This document shows, one piece after another, positions 1-5,193 of a stretch of DNA of 5,562 nt (position 1 is the first letter of the stretch; every line of letters begins with the position of its first letter). The notes under the pieces were generated by a model. That model was not told the DNA's origin, ran no database searches, and worked only from the letters and a program-made list of their open reading frames with translations. A program made the position numbers and the translations under genes. This DNA is from Acetatifactor sp. (GTDB lineage: Bacteria > Bacillota > Clostridia > Lachnospirales > Lachnospiraceae): assembly GCA_016293615.1 (NCBI GenBank), contig JAEDDX010000102.1, forward strand, positions 1 to 5,562. Direction: 5' to 3'.

Positions 1-46
1 CCTCCTTCATCTGGAATATAGTCCATAATATCACCATAGTTGCAGC

Positions 47-520
47 TTAATGTATCTTCTTTATGATCTCAGGCGTAAGGGCCTCTGTCATATTTTCTAT
101 CACCATACGGACGCAAGCGAAATGGTTGATTGTTTCAATCAAATCATCTACCTTCATAGGTTCAAATGTGGGGGATATTTTATTGGTACGAAATAATTCC
201 ATCACCTGTCCAAGTGTCAAACGATTGCTTGCCATCCGATTGGAACTATATGTTAGGTTCAACTGGATGTATTCATAGATGCCAAAATGGTTATTTTTCC
301 CTTCTTCGTAAATAGCCCTTTTCGCAAGGGAACTTAGCTCTTTATGTTTGCGGATCTTCTCCGCATTCTTTTTGCTAGGTTTTTCTGCATTGGCGGGTAT
401 TTTGAAATGCTTATTGACCATAATTGCGCCCGCAACTTGGCCCTCCACACAGTAGCGACGAACACTACGTTCCGTAATTACCCACTTCTCAGAAGCTTCA
501 TTAATTGTAATGTATTTCAT
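47..520 (-). pseudogene. Truncated HTH-Fic family protein (N-terminal part only)
   Basis: The 157-residue product starts MKYITINEASEKW and has a MerR/excisionase-like helix-turn-helix at about residues 3-45, a basic linker (45-65), and then the N-terminal part of a Fic domain (about 78-157): GIYEYIQLNLTYSSNR, followed by LT, KVDDLIETINHF and LTPEIIKKIH. Fic enzymes transfer AMP or related groups from nucleotides to target proteins, using an HPFx(D/E)GNGR core. That core is absent, because the frame stops at 47-49 right after KKIH. After the stop, another frame stays open to the window edge (SCNYGDIMDYIPDEGG), so a frameshift or internal deletion is possible. The position of the usual inhibitory glutamate in SxxxE(G/N) is alanine (SNRMASN, residues 93-99). 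I chose the ATG at 518-520 because GAAAGGA lies about 11 nt upstream; an ATG at 556 has no clear site. The family call is strong; whether the gene is dead or an N-terminal piece still acts as a DNA-binding protein is open. Confidence 0.7.
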
Positions 521-566
521 ATAGGTACAGGTCCTTTCAAGTGTATTTTGTGGCAAATTCCCGTTT

Positions 567-616
567 CGGACATTTTCTCAAAACGGACATTCTTGACCAT
601 AATTTTGACCATAACA
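567..616. repeat. Left-arm direct repeats (CGGACATT x2, TTGACCATAA x2)
   Basis: CGGACATT occurs at 567-574 and 584-591 (17-bp period), and TTGACCATAA occurs at 593-602 and 605-614 (12-bp period). Tandem short repeats roughly 110-200 bp from a tyrosine-integrase core site are typical of arm-type sites bound by the integrase N-terminal domain. The ACCATAA part resembles ACCAGAAT in the repeats on the other side of the core (889-912), in the same orientation. The arm-site role is inferred. Confidence 0.5.
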
Positions 617-637
617 GCTGCGAGACGCTGTGTACCT

Positions 638-646
638 ATTATCACA
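638..646 (-). promoter_or_regulatory. Possible extended -10 promoter for the Fic-like gene
   Basis: On the minus strand the sequence TGTGATAAT fits an extended -10 element (TG, one base, then GATAAT). No good -35 hexamer lies at the usual distance. Transcription from here would cross the arm-like repeats at 567-615 before reaching the gene about 115 nt downstream, so integrase binding could interfere with it. This is a pattern match only. Confidence 0.3.
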
Positions 647-728
647 TCCTGGACTCAAAACTCAGGCGTTTTGTCCATTATGTGTTGTTTTGATATATAA
701 TTTCTGTTGCGTATCGGCCTCAAAAACC

Positions 729-773
729 ATGGCATTCAAGAGGTCAGCGGTTCGATCCCGCTATTCTCCACCA
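729..773 (+). other. Attachment-site core: 3' 45 nt of tRNA-Ala(GGC), including CCA
   Basis: The segment reads as tRNA positions 32-76: anticodon loop ATGGCAT with anticodon GGC at 731-733, 3' anticodon strand TCAAG, variable AGGTC, a fully paired T arm (AGCGG, TTCGATC, CCGCT), 3' acceptor strand ATTCTCC, discriminator A and encoded CCA. The 5' half is missing: the bases before 729 (AAACC) cannot pair with TCAAG, so tRNA identity breaks sharply at the anticodon loop. Tyrosine integrases commonly use tRNA 3' ends as attachment cores, and an integrase gene follows 171 bp away. Reading this as att core rather than a working tRNA is firm; whether it is attP, attR or a tandem junction is not settled here. 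Confidence 0.85.
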
Positions 774-809
774 AAAAGACCTGAAATCATAAGATTTCAG
801 GTCTTTTTT
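774..809 (+). terminator. Intrinsic terminator following the tRNA fragment
   Basis: A perfect 15-bp stem (774-788 with 793-807) encloses the loop ATAA and ends in a run of T. The stem is preceded by an A run, so it could also work on minus-strand transcripts coming from the integrase. It begins immediately after CCA, so it would terminate the tRNA transcript at whichever junction carries it. Confidence 0.85.
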
Positions 810-858
810 CGTCTGAAATCTGCCGTTTTTGTCCATTCTGTGTGATCTTTTCCAAGAG

Positions 859-912
859 CCGCGGAACACTTGCACCCCGCGGAACTTTTAGTACCAGAAT
901 TAGTACCAGAAT
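859..912. repeat. Right-arm direct repeats (CCGCGGAAC x2, TAGTACCAGAAT x2)
   Basis: CCGCGGAAC occurs at 859-867 and 877-885 (18-bp period). TAGTACCAGAAT occurs as two exact, directly abutting 12-bp units at 889-900 and 901-912. They sit between the tRNA core and the integrase stop codon. Their spacing, their position beside int and the ACCAGAAT similarity to the left-arm repeats suggest integrase arm sites. The function is inferred. Confidence 0.55.
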
Positions 913-943
913 GACCCTGTCACATAATGGACGCATTATCATG

Positions 944-2107
944 TTATCCAACATTGGGAAACTTAAGCACCTTGCAGGAAGGCTCGTCCGGGCCGTCTGG
1001 GTCGCTGTGGCCTGTTGGAAAGGCTTGGCTGAACCGGTCAACGGCATCCATGCGAATGCTTTCCTGAACGTGTAAGTAGTGCTGCGTCATGCTCACATCG
1101 GCATGTCCCACGATGCTCTGGATGGTAGAGAGGTCTACGCCCAGCGCCTGCATCTGGCTGACATAGGTATGTCTGCAGCTGTGAGGCGTAAGCAGCCGCA
1201 CCTCTGGGATGGCTTCCAGCGCTTTTCGGAACTGATCCCGAAAGTAAGTGGGGTTACAGGGCTGATCTACCTTGCGGGCTTCCCAGATATACTTCCTGTC
1301 CGTCTCTCTCAGTGCCACCGCGCAGTACCGCAGACTTTTGGGAACAGGGATGTTCCGGTAACTGTCGCGGGACTTGGGAACACCGATGGTGGCTGTTCCT
1401 TTCTGCATGTTGATGGCCTGTTCGATATGGATGACCGAGCCATCCGGTTCGATGTGTCGGGGTTCCAAAGCCAAGATCTCTTGGGTGCGCATTCCGGTTC
1501 CAAGCATCAATCGGATGCTGATGCCGATGCGGTCTTCTGGCAGCCGTTCCATGAGGATGGAGACTTCCTCCGCAGTAAAGGCATCCTTCCGCTTCACCGG
1601 TTCGCGGTAGCGCATCTTTTCTGCGAAACGTACCGGATTTTTGCGGATGAGGTCATTGGCCTCGGCCTTGTTCATGATCTGATACATCATGCCCCTGCAC
1701 TGAGTCAGGCAGGAAATGGAGCGCCCTTCCCGACGAAGGTTCTTGAGCATGGTCTCCACATCGATAGGCTTGATATCCTTGAGCTTCTTGCGGGGAAAGT
1801 TTGCCTTGAGGATGCGCAGCGTGTATTGGTAACTTTCCTGTGTGGTCGGCATGATGTTGTCCTTGTGATTCTCGAACCACATATCGGCCCAATCTGCGAA
1901 ATAATAGACCGTGTCAACATCCAAGCCTTCTGCCTTGGCGCTCTGGTACGCCTTGGCTTTTTCTTTGACTTCTTTCTGAGTCTTTGCGTAAAAACTTTTG
2001 TATTTGCGTCTTCCGTCACTTTGGAAGCCTACCATCAGTGTCAGCTCCCAAATGCCATTGGGACGTTGGCGAAGACTTCCTTCGCCGTGCGCCCTTTTCC
2101 TTGCCAT
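944..2107 (-). CDS. int: Tyrosine recombinase / site-specific integrase
   Basis: This is a 387-residue phage/ICE-type integrase that would catalyse excision and insertion at the neighbouring tRNA-Ala core through a covalent tyrosine-DNA intermediate. The N-terminal arm-binding region (about 8-55, GSLRQRPNGIWELTLMVGF then a basic YKSFYAKTQKE stretch) precedes a SAM-like core-binding domain (about 65-165) and the catalytic domain (about 175-365). Catalytic residues visible: Arg207 in GTGMRTQEIL, Lys245 in VPKSRDSYRNIPV, His309 and Arg312 in PHSCRHTY, His335 in VGHAD, and nucleophile Tyr344 in QHYLH. All are present, so the enzyme looks intact. I chose the ATG at 2105-2107 because AAAGGAG lies 5 nt upstream; an in-frame ATG at 2128 would put that site inside the gene. 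It has its own likely promoter just upstream and points toward the att core, the usual arrangement. Confidence 0.97.
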   Translation of the reverse strand: MARKRAHGEGSLRQRPNGIWELTLMVGFQSDGRRKYKSFYAKTQKEVKEKAKAYQSAKAEGLDVDTVYYFADWADMWFENHKDNIMPTTQESYQYTLRILKANFPRKKLKDIKPIDVETMLKNLRREGRSISCLTQCRGMMYQIMNKAEANDLIRKNPVRFAEKMRYREPVKRKDAFTAEEVSILMERLPEDRIGISIRLMLGTGMRTQEILALEPRHIEPDGSVIHIEQAINMQKGTATIGVPKSRDSYRNIPVPKSLRYCAVALRETDRKYIWEARKVDQPCNPTYFRDQFRKALEAIPEVRLLTPHSCRHTYVSQMQALGVDLSTIQSIVGHADVSMTQHYLHVQESIRMDAVDRFSQAFPTGHSDPDGPDEPSCKVLKFPNVG

Positions 2108-2145
2108 GTTTACTCCTTTCTCTGGCACAGGCGTTTTGCAATTCT

Positions 2146-2173
2146 ATTATAGATCACGCCGCCAGAATTTGAA
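2146..2173 (-). promoter_or_regulatory. Likely promoter for int
   Basis: A perfect -10 hexamer, TATAAT on the minus strand, lies at 2146-2151, about 38 nt before the integrase ATG. The -35 is weak: TTCAAA at 2168-2173 with a 16-bp spacer. It lies between the hairpin at 2184-2219 and int, so int could be expressed independently of the excisionase. Confidence 0.5.
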
Positions 2174-2183
2174 ATACCCGGTT

Positions 2184-2225
2184 CCGCCGACCACGGAGAA
2201 TTTTTGCCGTGATCGGCGGTTTTTT
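2184..2225. terminator. Hairpin with T run between xis and int
   Basis: The two 13-nt arms 2184-2196 and 2207-2219 pair around a 10-nt loop, and six T follow at 2220-2225. Read on the plus strand this is an intrinsic terminator with one C-A mismatch (2191/2212), which would stop antisense transcripts coming from the int side. Read on the minus strand, the genes' direction, the mismatch becomes a G-U pair, so the RNA stem is continuous, but no T run follows. It may therefore be a structural or attenuating element in the xis-int message. Direction of action is uncertain. Confidence 0.6.
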
Positions 2226-2229
2226 GTTG

Positions 2230-2436
2230 TCAGGCGGATACCTGCTCGTCCATCCACTGAATGAACTTGTCCCGGTAGACTACCATTCGCTTGCCGATGA
2301 AGATGGTTGGGAAGCCCTTGCTTCGCATCAGGGTGTATGCACCGGCGCGGGAAATGCCGAGGACGGCTGCCAGTTCATCTGCGCGGAGGGTAATGGGCAG
2401 CTGATCAAGGGATGTATAGGTCATAGTTTCGGTCAT
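2230..2436 (-). CDS. xis: Excisionase-like helix-turn-helix protein
   Basis: The 68-residue product has an excisionase-family (MerR-like winged HTH) fold: LRADELAAVLGISRAGAYTL at about residues 17-36 is the helix-turn-helix, followed by a wing and C-terminal helix (FIGKRMVVYRDKFIQWMDEQ). Such proteins bend att-site DNA and bias the integrase toward excision, and some also regulate transcription. AAAGGAG lies 7 nt upstream of the ATG at 2434-2436, which settles the start over the in-frame ATG four codons on. Position directly upstream of int on the same strand supports the recombination directionality role, though the family also contains plain DNA-binding regulators. Confidence 0.85.
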   Translation of the reverse strand: MTETMTYTSLDQLPITLRADELAAVLGISRAGAYTLMRSKGFPTIFIGKRMVVYRDKFIQWMDEQVSA

Positions 2437-2564
2437 ATATGAACTCCTTTCATGGGTAAAAATGTAGACAGATTGAAACGGATTTTGTAGGTGTCATGGG
2501 AAAACATTCAGCCACCATTGATGTGGCCTCCGGAAACCCTTGAAATGACTGGCTTTTTGAGGGG

Positions 2565-2972
2565 TTATTTGTCTACGCTCGACCTCTTTTTTCGGGCGTA
2601 GGCTGCCTTCTGTTTCCGGTGTACTTCGGCAGCACAGTCAGGGCAGTATTTGGAGCGTCCTGAACCGGCGGTGTAACGAGCTCCGCAGATTTTGCACCGG
2701 CGCATATCTTTCGGATTGAAGATATCTTCTTCCAGCTCCGGCTCTGACGGCAGGACTGCACGGCGAAAGTATTTGCAGATGAGCGTGTACGCGATGGATT
2801 GCGGACAGACACAGCCTTCTCCGTCATCCAGCAGGAGGCAGTCGCCGTCAACATTGTTGCAGCAGAGCTTGACCAACCGCCAGGCGCGTCGAGTTTGCTT
2901 GGGTGTGAGGCGGAACAGTTCTCCATCCGGCCTTCGCTCTATGGGTTTCATTTTCCGGACTTCATCCCACAT
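2565..2972 (-). CDS. Cysteine-rich VLP-domain protein
   Basis: The 135-residue product matches the cysteine-rich VLP family found in Firmicute mobile elements, recognised from LTPKQTRRAWRLVKLCCNN, DGDCLLLDDGEGCVCPQS and FRRAVLP. Ten cysteines are present. The C-terminal part has two CxxC pairs (Cys93/96 in CKIC and Cys110/113 in CPDC) that look like a zinc ribbon, followed by a lysine/arginine-rich tail that could contact nucleic acid. The biochemical role of the family is not known to me; association with replication or mobilisation genes is inferred from context. The reading frame overlaps the end of the rep gene. Several ATGs compete: I prefer 2970-2972, 9 nt after AAGGAGG, over 2979-2981, which abuts that site. 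Confidence 0.8.
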   Translation of the reverse strand: MWDEVRKMKPIERRPDGELFRLTPKQTRRAWRLVKLCCNNVDGDCLLLDDGEGCVCPQSIAYTLICKYFRRAVLPSEPELEEDIFNPKDMRRCKICGARYTAGSGRSKYCPDCAAEVHRKQKAAYARKKRSSVDK

Positions 2973-3348
2973 CCACATCATCCTCCTTCATGATCAGACG
3001 GGCATCTGCCGGGTAGTTCAGGGTGATGACTGCCGGTTTGCCGAGGCCCTGCTTCTTACGGATGATCAGACCGCTGTATTCCAACTCACGGAAGATCCGT
3101 GTAGCGCTCTGACGGCTGCGGTGCAGTTTCTTCTGCACCTGCTCCACTGAGAAGTACAAACGGATCGTACCGTCAGGATCGATGTAGCCGTTCTGGCGGG
3201 AGATACTTGCCCTGTCCAGCAGAAGAGCGTAAAGGACTTTTGCATCGTTGCTGATGTCCTGCAATTCTTCGTCCAGCAGCAGAAATCGTGGCAATGGTAA
3301 GTAGGAAGCCGCTGGGCTTTTCACTGTGAACTTACAAAGATTTTTCAT
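2962..3348 (-). CDS. repA: RepA_N-type replication initiator, short form
   Basis: The 128-residue product matches the RepA_N domain over nearly its whole length: YLPLPRFLLLDEELQDISNDAKVLYALLLDRASIS, the NGYIDPDGTIRLYFSVEQVQ segment, then a winged-helix half, LHRSRQSATRIFRELEYSGLI and KKQGLGKP (about residues 15-113). RepA_N proteins start replication of theta-type plasmids by binding repeats at the origin. Typical members carry a further C-terminal host-specific domain of one to two hundred residues, which is missing here; the gene stops soon after the domain and overlaps the next start. It may be a stand-alone initiator or a regulator derived from one. I chose the ATG at 3346-3348, 4 nt after GGAGG; the ATG at 3372 has a poor site and lies inside the inverted repeat. 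Confidence 0.85.
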   Translation of the reverse strand: MKNLCKFTVKSPAASYLPLPRFLLLDEELQDISNDAKVLYALLLDRASISRQNGYIDPDGTIRLYFSVEQVQKKLHRSRQSATRIFRELEYSGLIIRKKQGLGKPAVITLNYPADARLIMKEDDVDVG

Positions 3349-3365
3349 AGAACCTCCATCCCATC

Positions 3366-3401
3366 CTATCAATCCAATTTCGGTATTGATTGGATTGATA
3401 G
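3366..3401. repeat. Perfect 13-bp inverted repeat at the start of rep
   Basis: CTATCAATCCAAT (3366-3378) and ATTGGATTGATAG (3389-3401) are exact reverse complements around a 10-nt spacer. The repeat lies 18 bp upstream of the chosen rep ATG, next to an AT-rich stretch (3402-3440). It fits either an autoregulatory operator or an initiator binding site in a replication origin. A single pair is seen rather than an iteron array, so operator is the slightly better reading. Confidence 0.7.
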
Positions 3402-3456
3402 ATGATTATCTTGAGAGTTAATTTATTTCTTATTATTTAGGGAATGAATTTCATCC

Positions 3457-3563
3457 CCGGTGAAGGTCAGGGAAACCGGCATCCAGAAATCCAATTATGG
3501 AACGCTCCGGAGCGTCAGGGCATCCATCGTCTGAAAAACCGATGCCGGGAAATCCATACATGG
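3457..3563. other. Structured non-coding region, candidate oriT
   Basis: This gap between mobC and rep has no supported gene but several symmetries: a 14-bp palindrome ACGCTCCGGAGCGT (3502-3515); CCGGCATC (3476-3483) against GATGCCGG (3541-3548); GGCATC (3519-3524), which can compete for the same partner; a CATCG/CGATG hairpin (3525-3529, 3540-3544); and the direct pair GAAATCCA (3486-3493, 3549-3556). MobC proteins act at an origin of transfer, which is often beside their gene, and oriTs are inverted-repeat rich. No nick site could be recognised, so the oriT call is inference. Confidence 0.4.
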
Positions 3564-3568
3564 TGTGC

Positions 3569-3904
3569 TTATGGCAGCAGTTCATCCTTCTGTGTCTGCT
3601 TCAGTAGTTGCCAGATTTTAACCTGTCGAGCTTTTAGATCAGCCACATCCTCTGCATAGAAATGGCCGGTCTGATTGATGCGTCGGCAGATGTGGTTAAT
3701 ATTGGCAGCTGCTCTGCTGACGGCATCCGCCAGCTTTTTCTGCTCGGTGTAGTCCACCTTAATGATGTAGCCGTCGATTGCCATCTTGCGAAGATAGGCT
3801 CCCATGTTTTGAGTGCCCAACTGCGCCATTTTGTTTTTGATGAGCCGGTGTTCATAGTTGCTAACACAGAACTCGATGCGGATTGGTCTGGTTCGATTTG
3901 CCAT
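3569..3904 (-). CDS. mobC: MobC-family relaxosome accessory protein
   Basis: The 111-residue product has the hallmarks of plasmid mobilisation MobC proteins: an N-terminal ribbon-helix-helix-like part (RPIRIEFCVSNYEHRLIKNKMAQLG then NMGAYLRKMAIDGYIIKVD, about residues 6-51) and the family signature NINHICRRINQTG (68-80), followed by a helical tail. MobC helps open oriT DNA and place the relaxase for nicking. GGAGG of the ribosome site overlaps the TAA stop of the upstream gene (TAAGGAGG), so the two are probably translated as a pair. In related mobilisable elements a relaxase gene often follows mobC; here a non-coding structured gap and rep follow instead. Confidence 0.88.
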   Translation of the reverse strand: MANRTRPIRIEFCVSNYEHRLIKNKMAQLGTQNMGAYLRKMAIDGYIIKVDYTEQKKLADAVSRAAANINHICRRINQTGHFYAEDVADLKARQVKIWQLLKQTQKDELLP

Positions 3905-3915
3905 GATGCGCCTCC

Positions 3916-4176
3916 TTACCAGAGGTTGAGCTGAAAGATGCTGTCGCGCTCTTCGATGGTGAGAAAACCGATCTCGCTTAACTCAGACAATGCAGGGACG
4001 ATCCTTTCGTCAGGGACGTTCAGCAATACAGCGAGCTCCTGGAGATCATGATTGCCCGTGGGAATTGCTTGAAGGATTCCTGCAAATGCTTTTGCTTCGA
4101 TGGAAATCGTCGGATCCAGCAGCAGATCGGTGGGAACGGCAGTCATGCGACGGCGATGAAAAGTGATGTTGCTCAT
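3916..4176 (-). CDS. Small winged-helix DNA-binding protein
   Basis: The 86-residue protein begins with a basic segment (SNITFHRRRM), then TDLLLDPTISIEAKAFAGILQAIP, which resembles the N-terminal part of rep/DnaD-like winged-helix proteins, and a clear winged helix at about residues 43-82 (DLQELAVLLNVPDERIVPALSELSEIGFLTIEE). AAAGGAG lies 8 nt before the ATG at 4174-4176. It is the first gene of the group leading into mobC, only 11 bp away, so it may regulate or assist mobilisation. I do not recognise a named family. A truncated initiator or a small transcriptional regulator are the alternatives. Confidence 0.75.
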   Translation of the reverse strand: MSNITFHRRRMTAVPTDLLLDPTISIEAKAFAGILQAIPTGNHDLQELAVLLNVPDERIVPALSELSEIGFLTIEERDSIFQLNLW

Positions 4177-4265
4177 GTGGTTTGCTCCTTTCGGTTTTGA
4201 AAATGGTCTTCTACTTAACCAAGTGAAATAGGGGCAGGTTTTGTCCCAAGTTTCCTGATTTTTCT

Positions 4266-4364
4266 CCTTTCACAATCCAACGGACATTACGCAGGAAAGT
4301 GTCTCGTTTTCGTCACGATCGGAGCTGATTGTGAAAAGGCCCCTTTCACCTTCCAACGGACATT
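4266..4364. repeat. Imperfect 23-bp direct repeat upstream of the mob operon
   Basis: Copies at 4266-4288 and 4342-4364 share CCTTTCAC, two variable bases, and TCCAACGGACATT (21 of 23 identical; start-to-start distance 76 bp). A shorter inverted relative, TTGTGAAAAGG, sits between them at 4329-4339, and GAAAGTGTC recurs at 4295-4303 and 4382-4390. On the minus strand each copy contains a five-codon frame, ATGTCCGTTGG then two bases and TGA, followed by AAGGGG or AAGGAG. The gap 4177-4446 holds no ordinary gene. Operators, iterons or a duplicated leader are possible. Confidence 0.6.
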
Positions 4365-4398
4365 TTGCTGCGAGCTGTCGCGAAAGTGTCACGGACGC

Positions 4399-4433
4399 AA
4401 AAAAGGCACCTGCTTTTTCAAGCAAGTGCCTTT
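4399..4433 (-). terminator. Intrinsic terminator of the gene at 4447-5193
   Basis: On the minus strand a 14-bp stem (4420-4433 with 4402-4415, one G-U pair) closes on a GAAA tetraloop and runs into six T (4404-4399). It begins 13 bp after the stop codon of the upstream gene, and it separates that transcription unit from the winged-helix/mobC genes. Confidence 0.88.
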
Positions 4434-4446
4434 GCGCAGAAGTATG

Positions 4447-5193
4447 TTATTCGGTTTCGTCTTCCTCTTCCGGAACTTCCGGTTTTCGGTACAGCCTACA
4501 AGTTCCGTCAGCCTGATCTCTTTCGTGGAGCAACCGGGAGAATGCGTCAATCAGTGCCGCTTGTCTGCGTTCGATCACACCTCGATTGACCTGCAATTCT
4601 TCCGCAGCCTTTCTGACGGACAACCCTTTGGCGAAACGGGTTTGGAATATCTCGATGTGATCGGATAGGACCGTCTTCAATGACTGGTGCAGGAAGGAGA
4701 TGTCCTCGCACATGGCGGAATAATCTGCCTTGCCGGATACTCCGATATATTGCCGACGTTCGTTGATAAGCTTGCGCCGCTTTTGATCCAGCCGGTAATT
4801 GGCGCAGATATCTTTGGCGTATTCGTGATAACTGCTGCAGTGTCGAATATAGCGATCTGCATACTCGTTATCGTGGTATGTGAAGGGCTTTCTTTTGGGA
4901 CCTTCAAATCCGTCTTCTTCAACTTCCAGAACCATATTTCGGTCTATTTCTTCGCGGGTTTGGCGGACGTATTTATCCCGGAGAATGCCATCAACTTCAA
5001 CCTGTTCGCAAAAGGAGGCTTTGGTAATCGTATAATAATCTTCGTTGTCTTTTTTACTGAAGCTGGCATCCTTGCAGATGACAATTTCTTCGCCGGTGTC
5101 AATATCTTTTACGACAGGGACAACATAGATCCGCTTCTTATCCCATCGGGTGTAGTATCCGGCGTACACACGTTTCAGAGCATTTTCTTCCAA
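4447..5193 (-). CDS. Uncharacterised protein with C-terminal helix-turn-helix
   Basis: I do not recognise the family. The 248-residue protein has an N-terminal beta-rich stretch (YYTRWDKKRIYVVPVVKD, about 13-75), a charged middle with many Tyr/Arg residues (108-150), a helical segment (158-182), and a likely helix-turn-helix, RFAKGLSVRKAAEELQVNRG (186-205), of the sigma-region-4/ArpU-like type, continuing IERRQAALIDAFSRLL. The tail is acidic (PEEEDETE). This suggests a transcription regulator or sigma-like factor. The start is TTG at 5191-5193, chosen because AAAGGAGG lies 9 nt upstream and no in-frame ATG is near. It overlaps the preceding gene by about 56 bp and ends just before a strong terminator. 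Confidence 0.75.
   Translation of the reverse strand: MEENALKRVYAGYYTRWDKKRIYVVPVVKDIDTGEEIVICKDASFSKKDNEDYYTITKASFCEQVEVDGILRDKYVRQTREEIDRNMVLEVEEDGFEGPKRKPFTYHDNEYADRYIRHCSSYHEYAKDICANYRLDQKRRKLINERRQYIGVSGKADYSAMCEDISFLHQSLKTVLSDHIEIFQTRFAKGLSVRKAAEELQVNRGVIERRQAALIDAFSRLLHERDQADGTCRLYRKPEVPEEEDETE

Larger units (their letters stand above)
673..932. repeat. Dispersed 12-bp motif GTCCATTATGTG, three copies around the att core
   Basis: GTCCATTATGTG lies at 673-684, a one-mismatch copy (GTCCATTCTGTG) at 831-842, and an exact inverted copy (CACATAATGGAC) at 921-932, 12 bp beyond the integrase stop codon. The first two are preceded by similar T-rich bases, so that similarity extends to nearly 20 bp. 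The copies bracket the tRNA fragment at 729-773. They could be binding sites for integrase or excisionase. Sequence identity is direct; function is inferred. Confidence 0.5.

Noticed and set aside
729..773. Functional tRNA gene
   Set aside because: The 5' acceptor, D arm and 5' anticodon strand are missing, and the upstream bases do not pair with TCAAG.
889..912. CRISPR-like or satellite repeat
   Set aside because: There are only two abutting 12-bp units and no spacers; arm-type integrase sites explain them better.
1079..2152. Long plus-strand open frame of 357 codons
   Set aside because: It is antisense to the integrase, whose catalytic residues are all intact; the product has no recognisable domain and is a shadow frame.
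2437..2564. Possible short gene (MGKHSATIDVASGNP, plus strand) and hairpin around GCCAC/GTGGC
   Set aside because: The 15-codon frame has no good ribosome site, and the stem is short with a bulge and no T run. I see nothing firm in this 128-bp gap.
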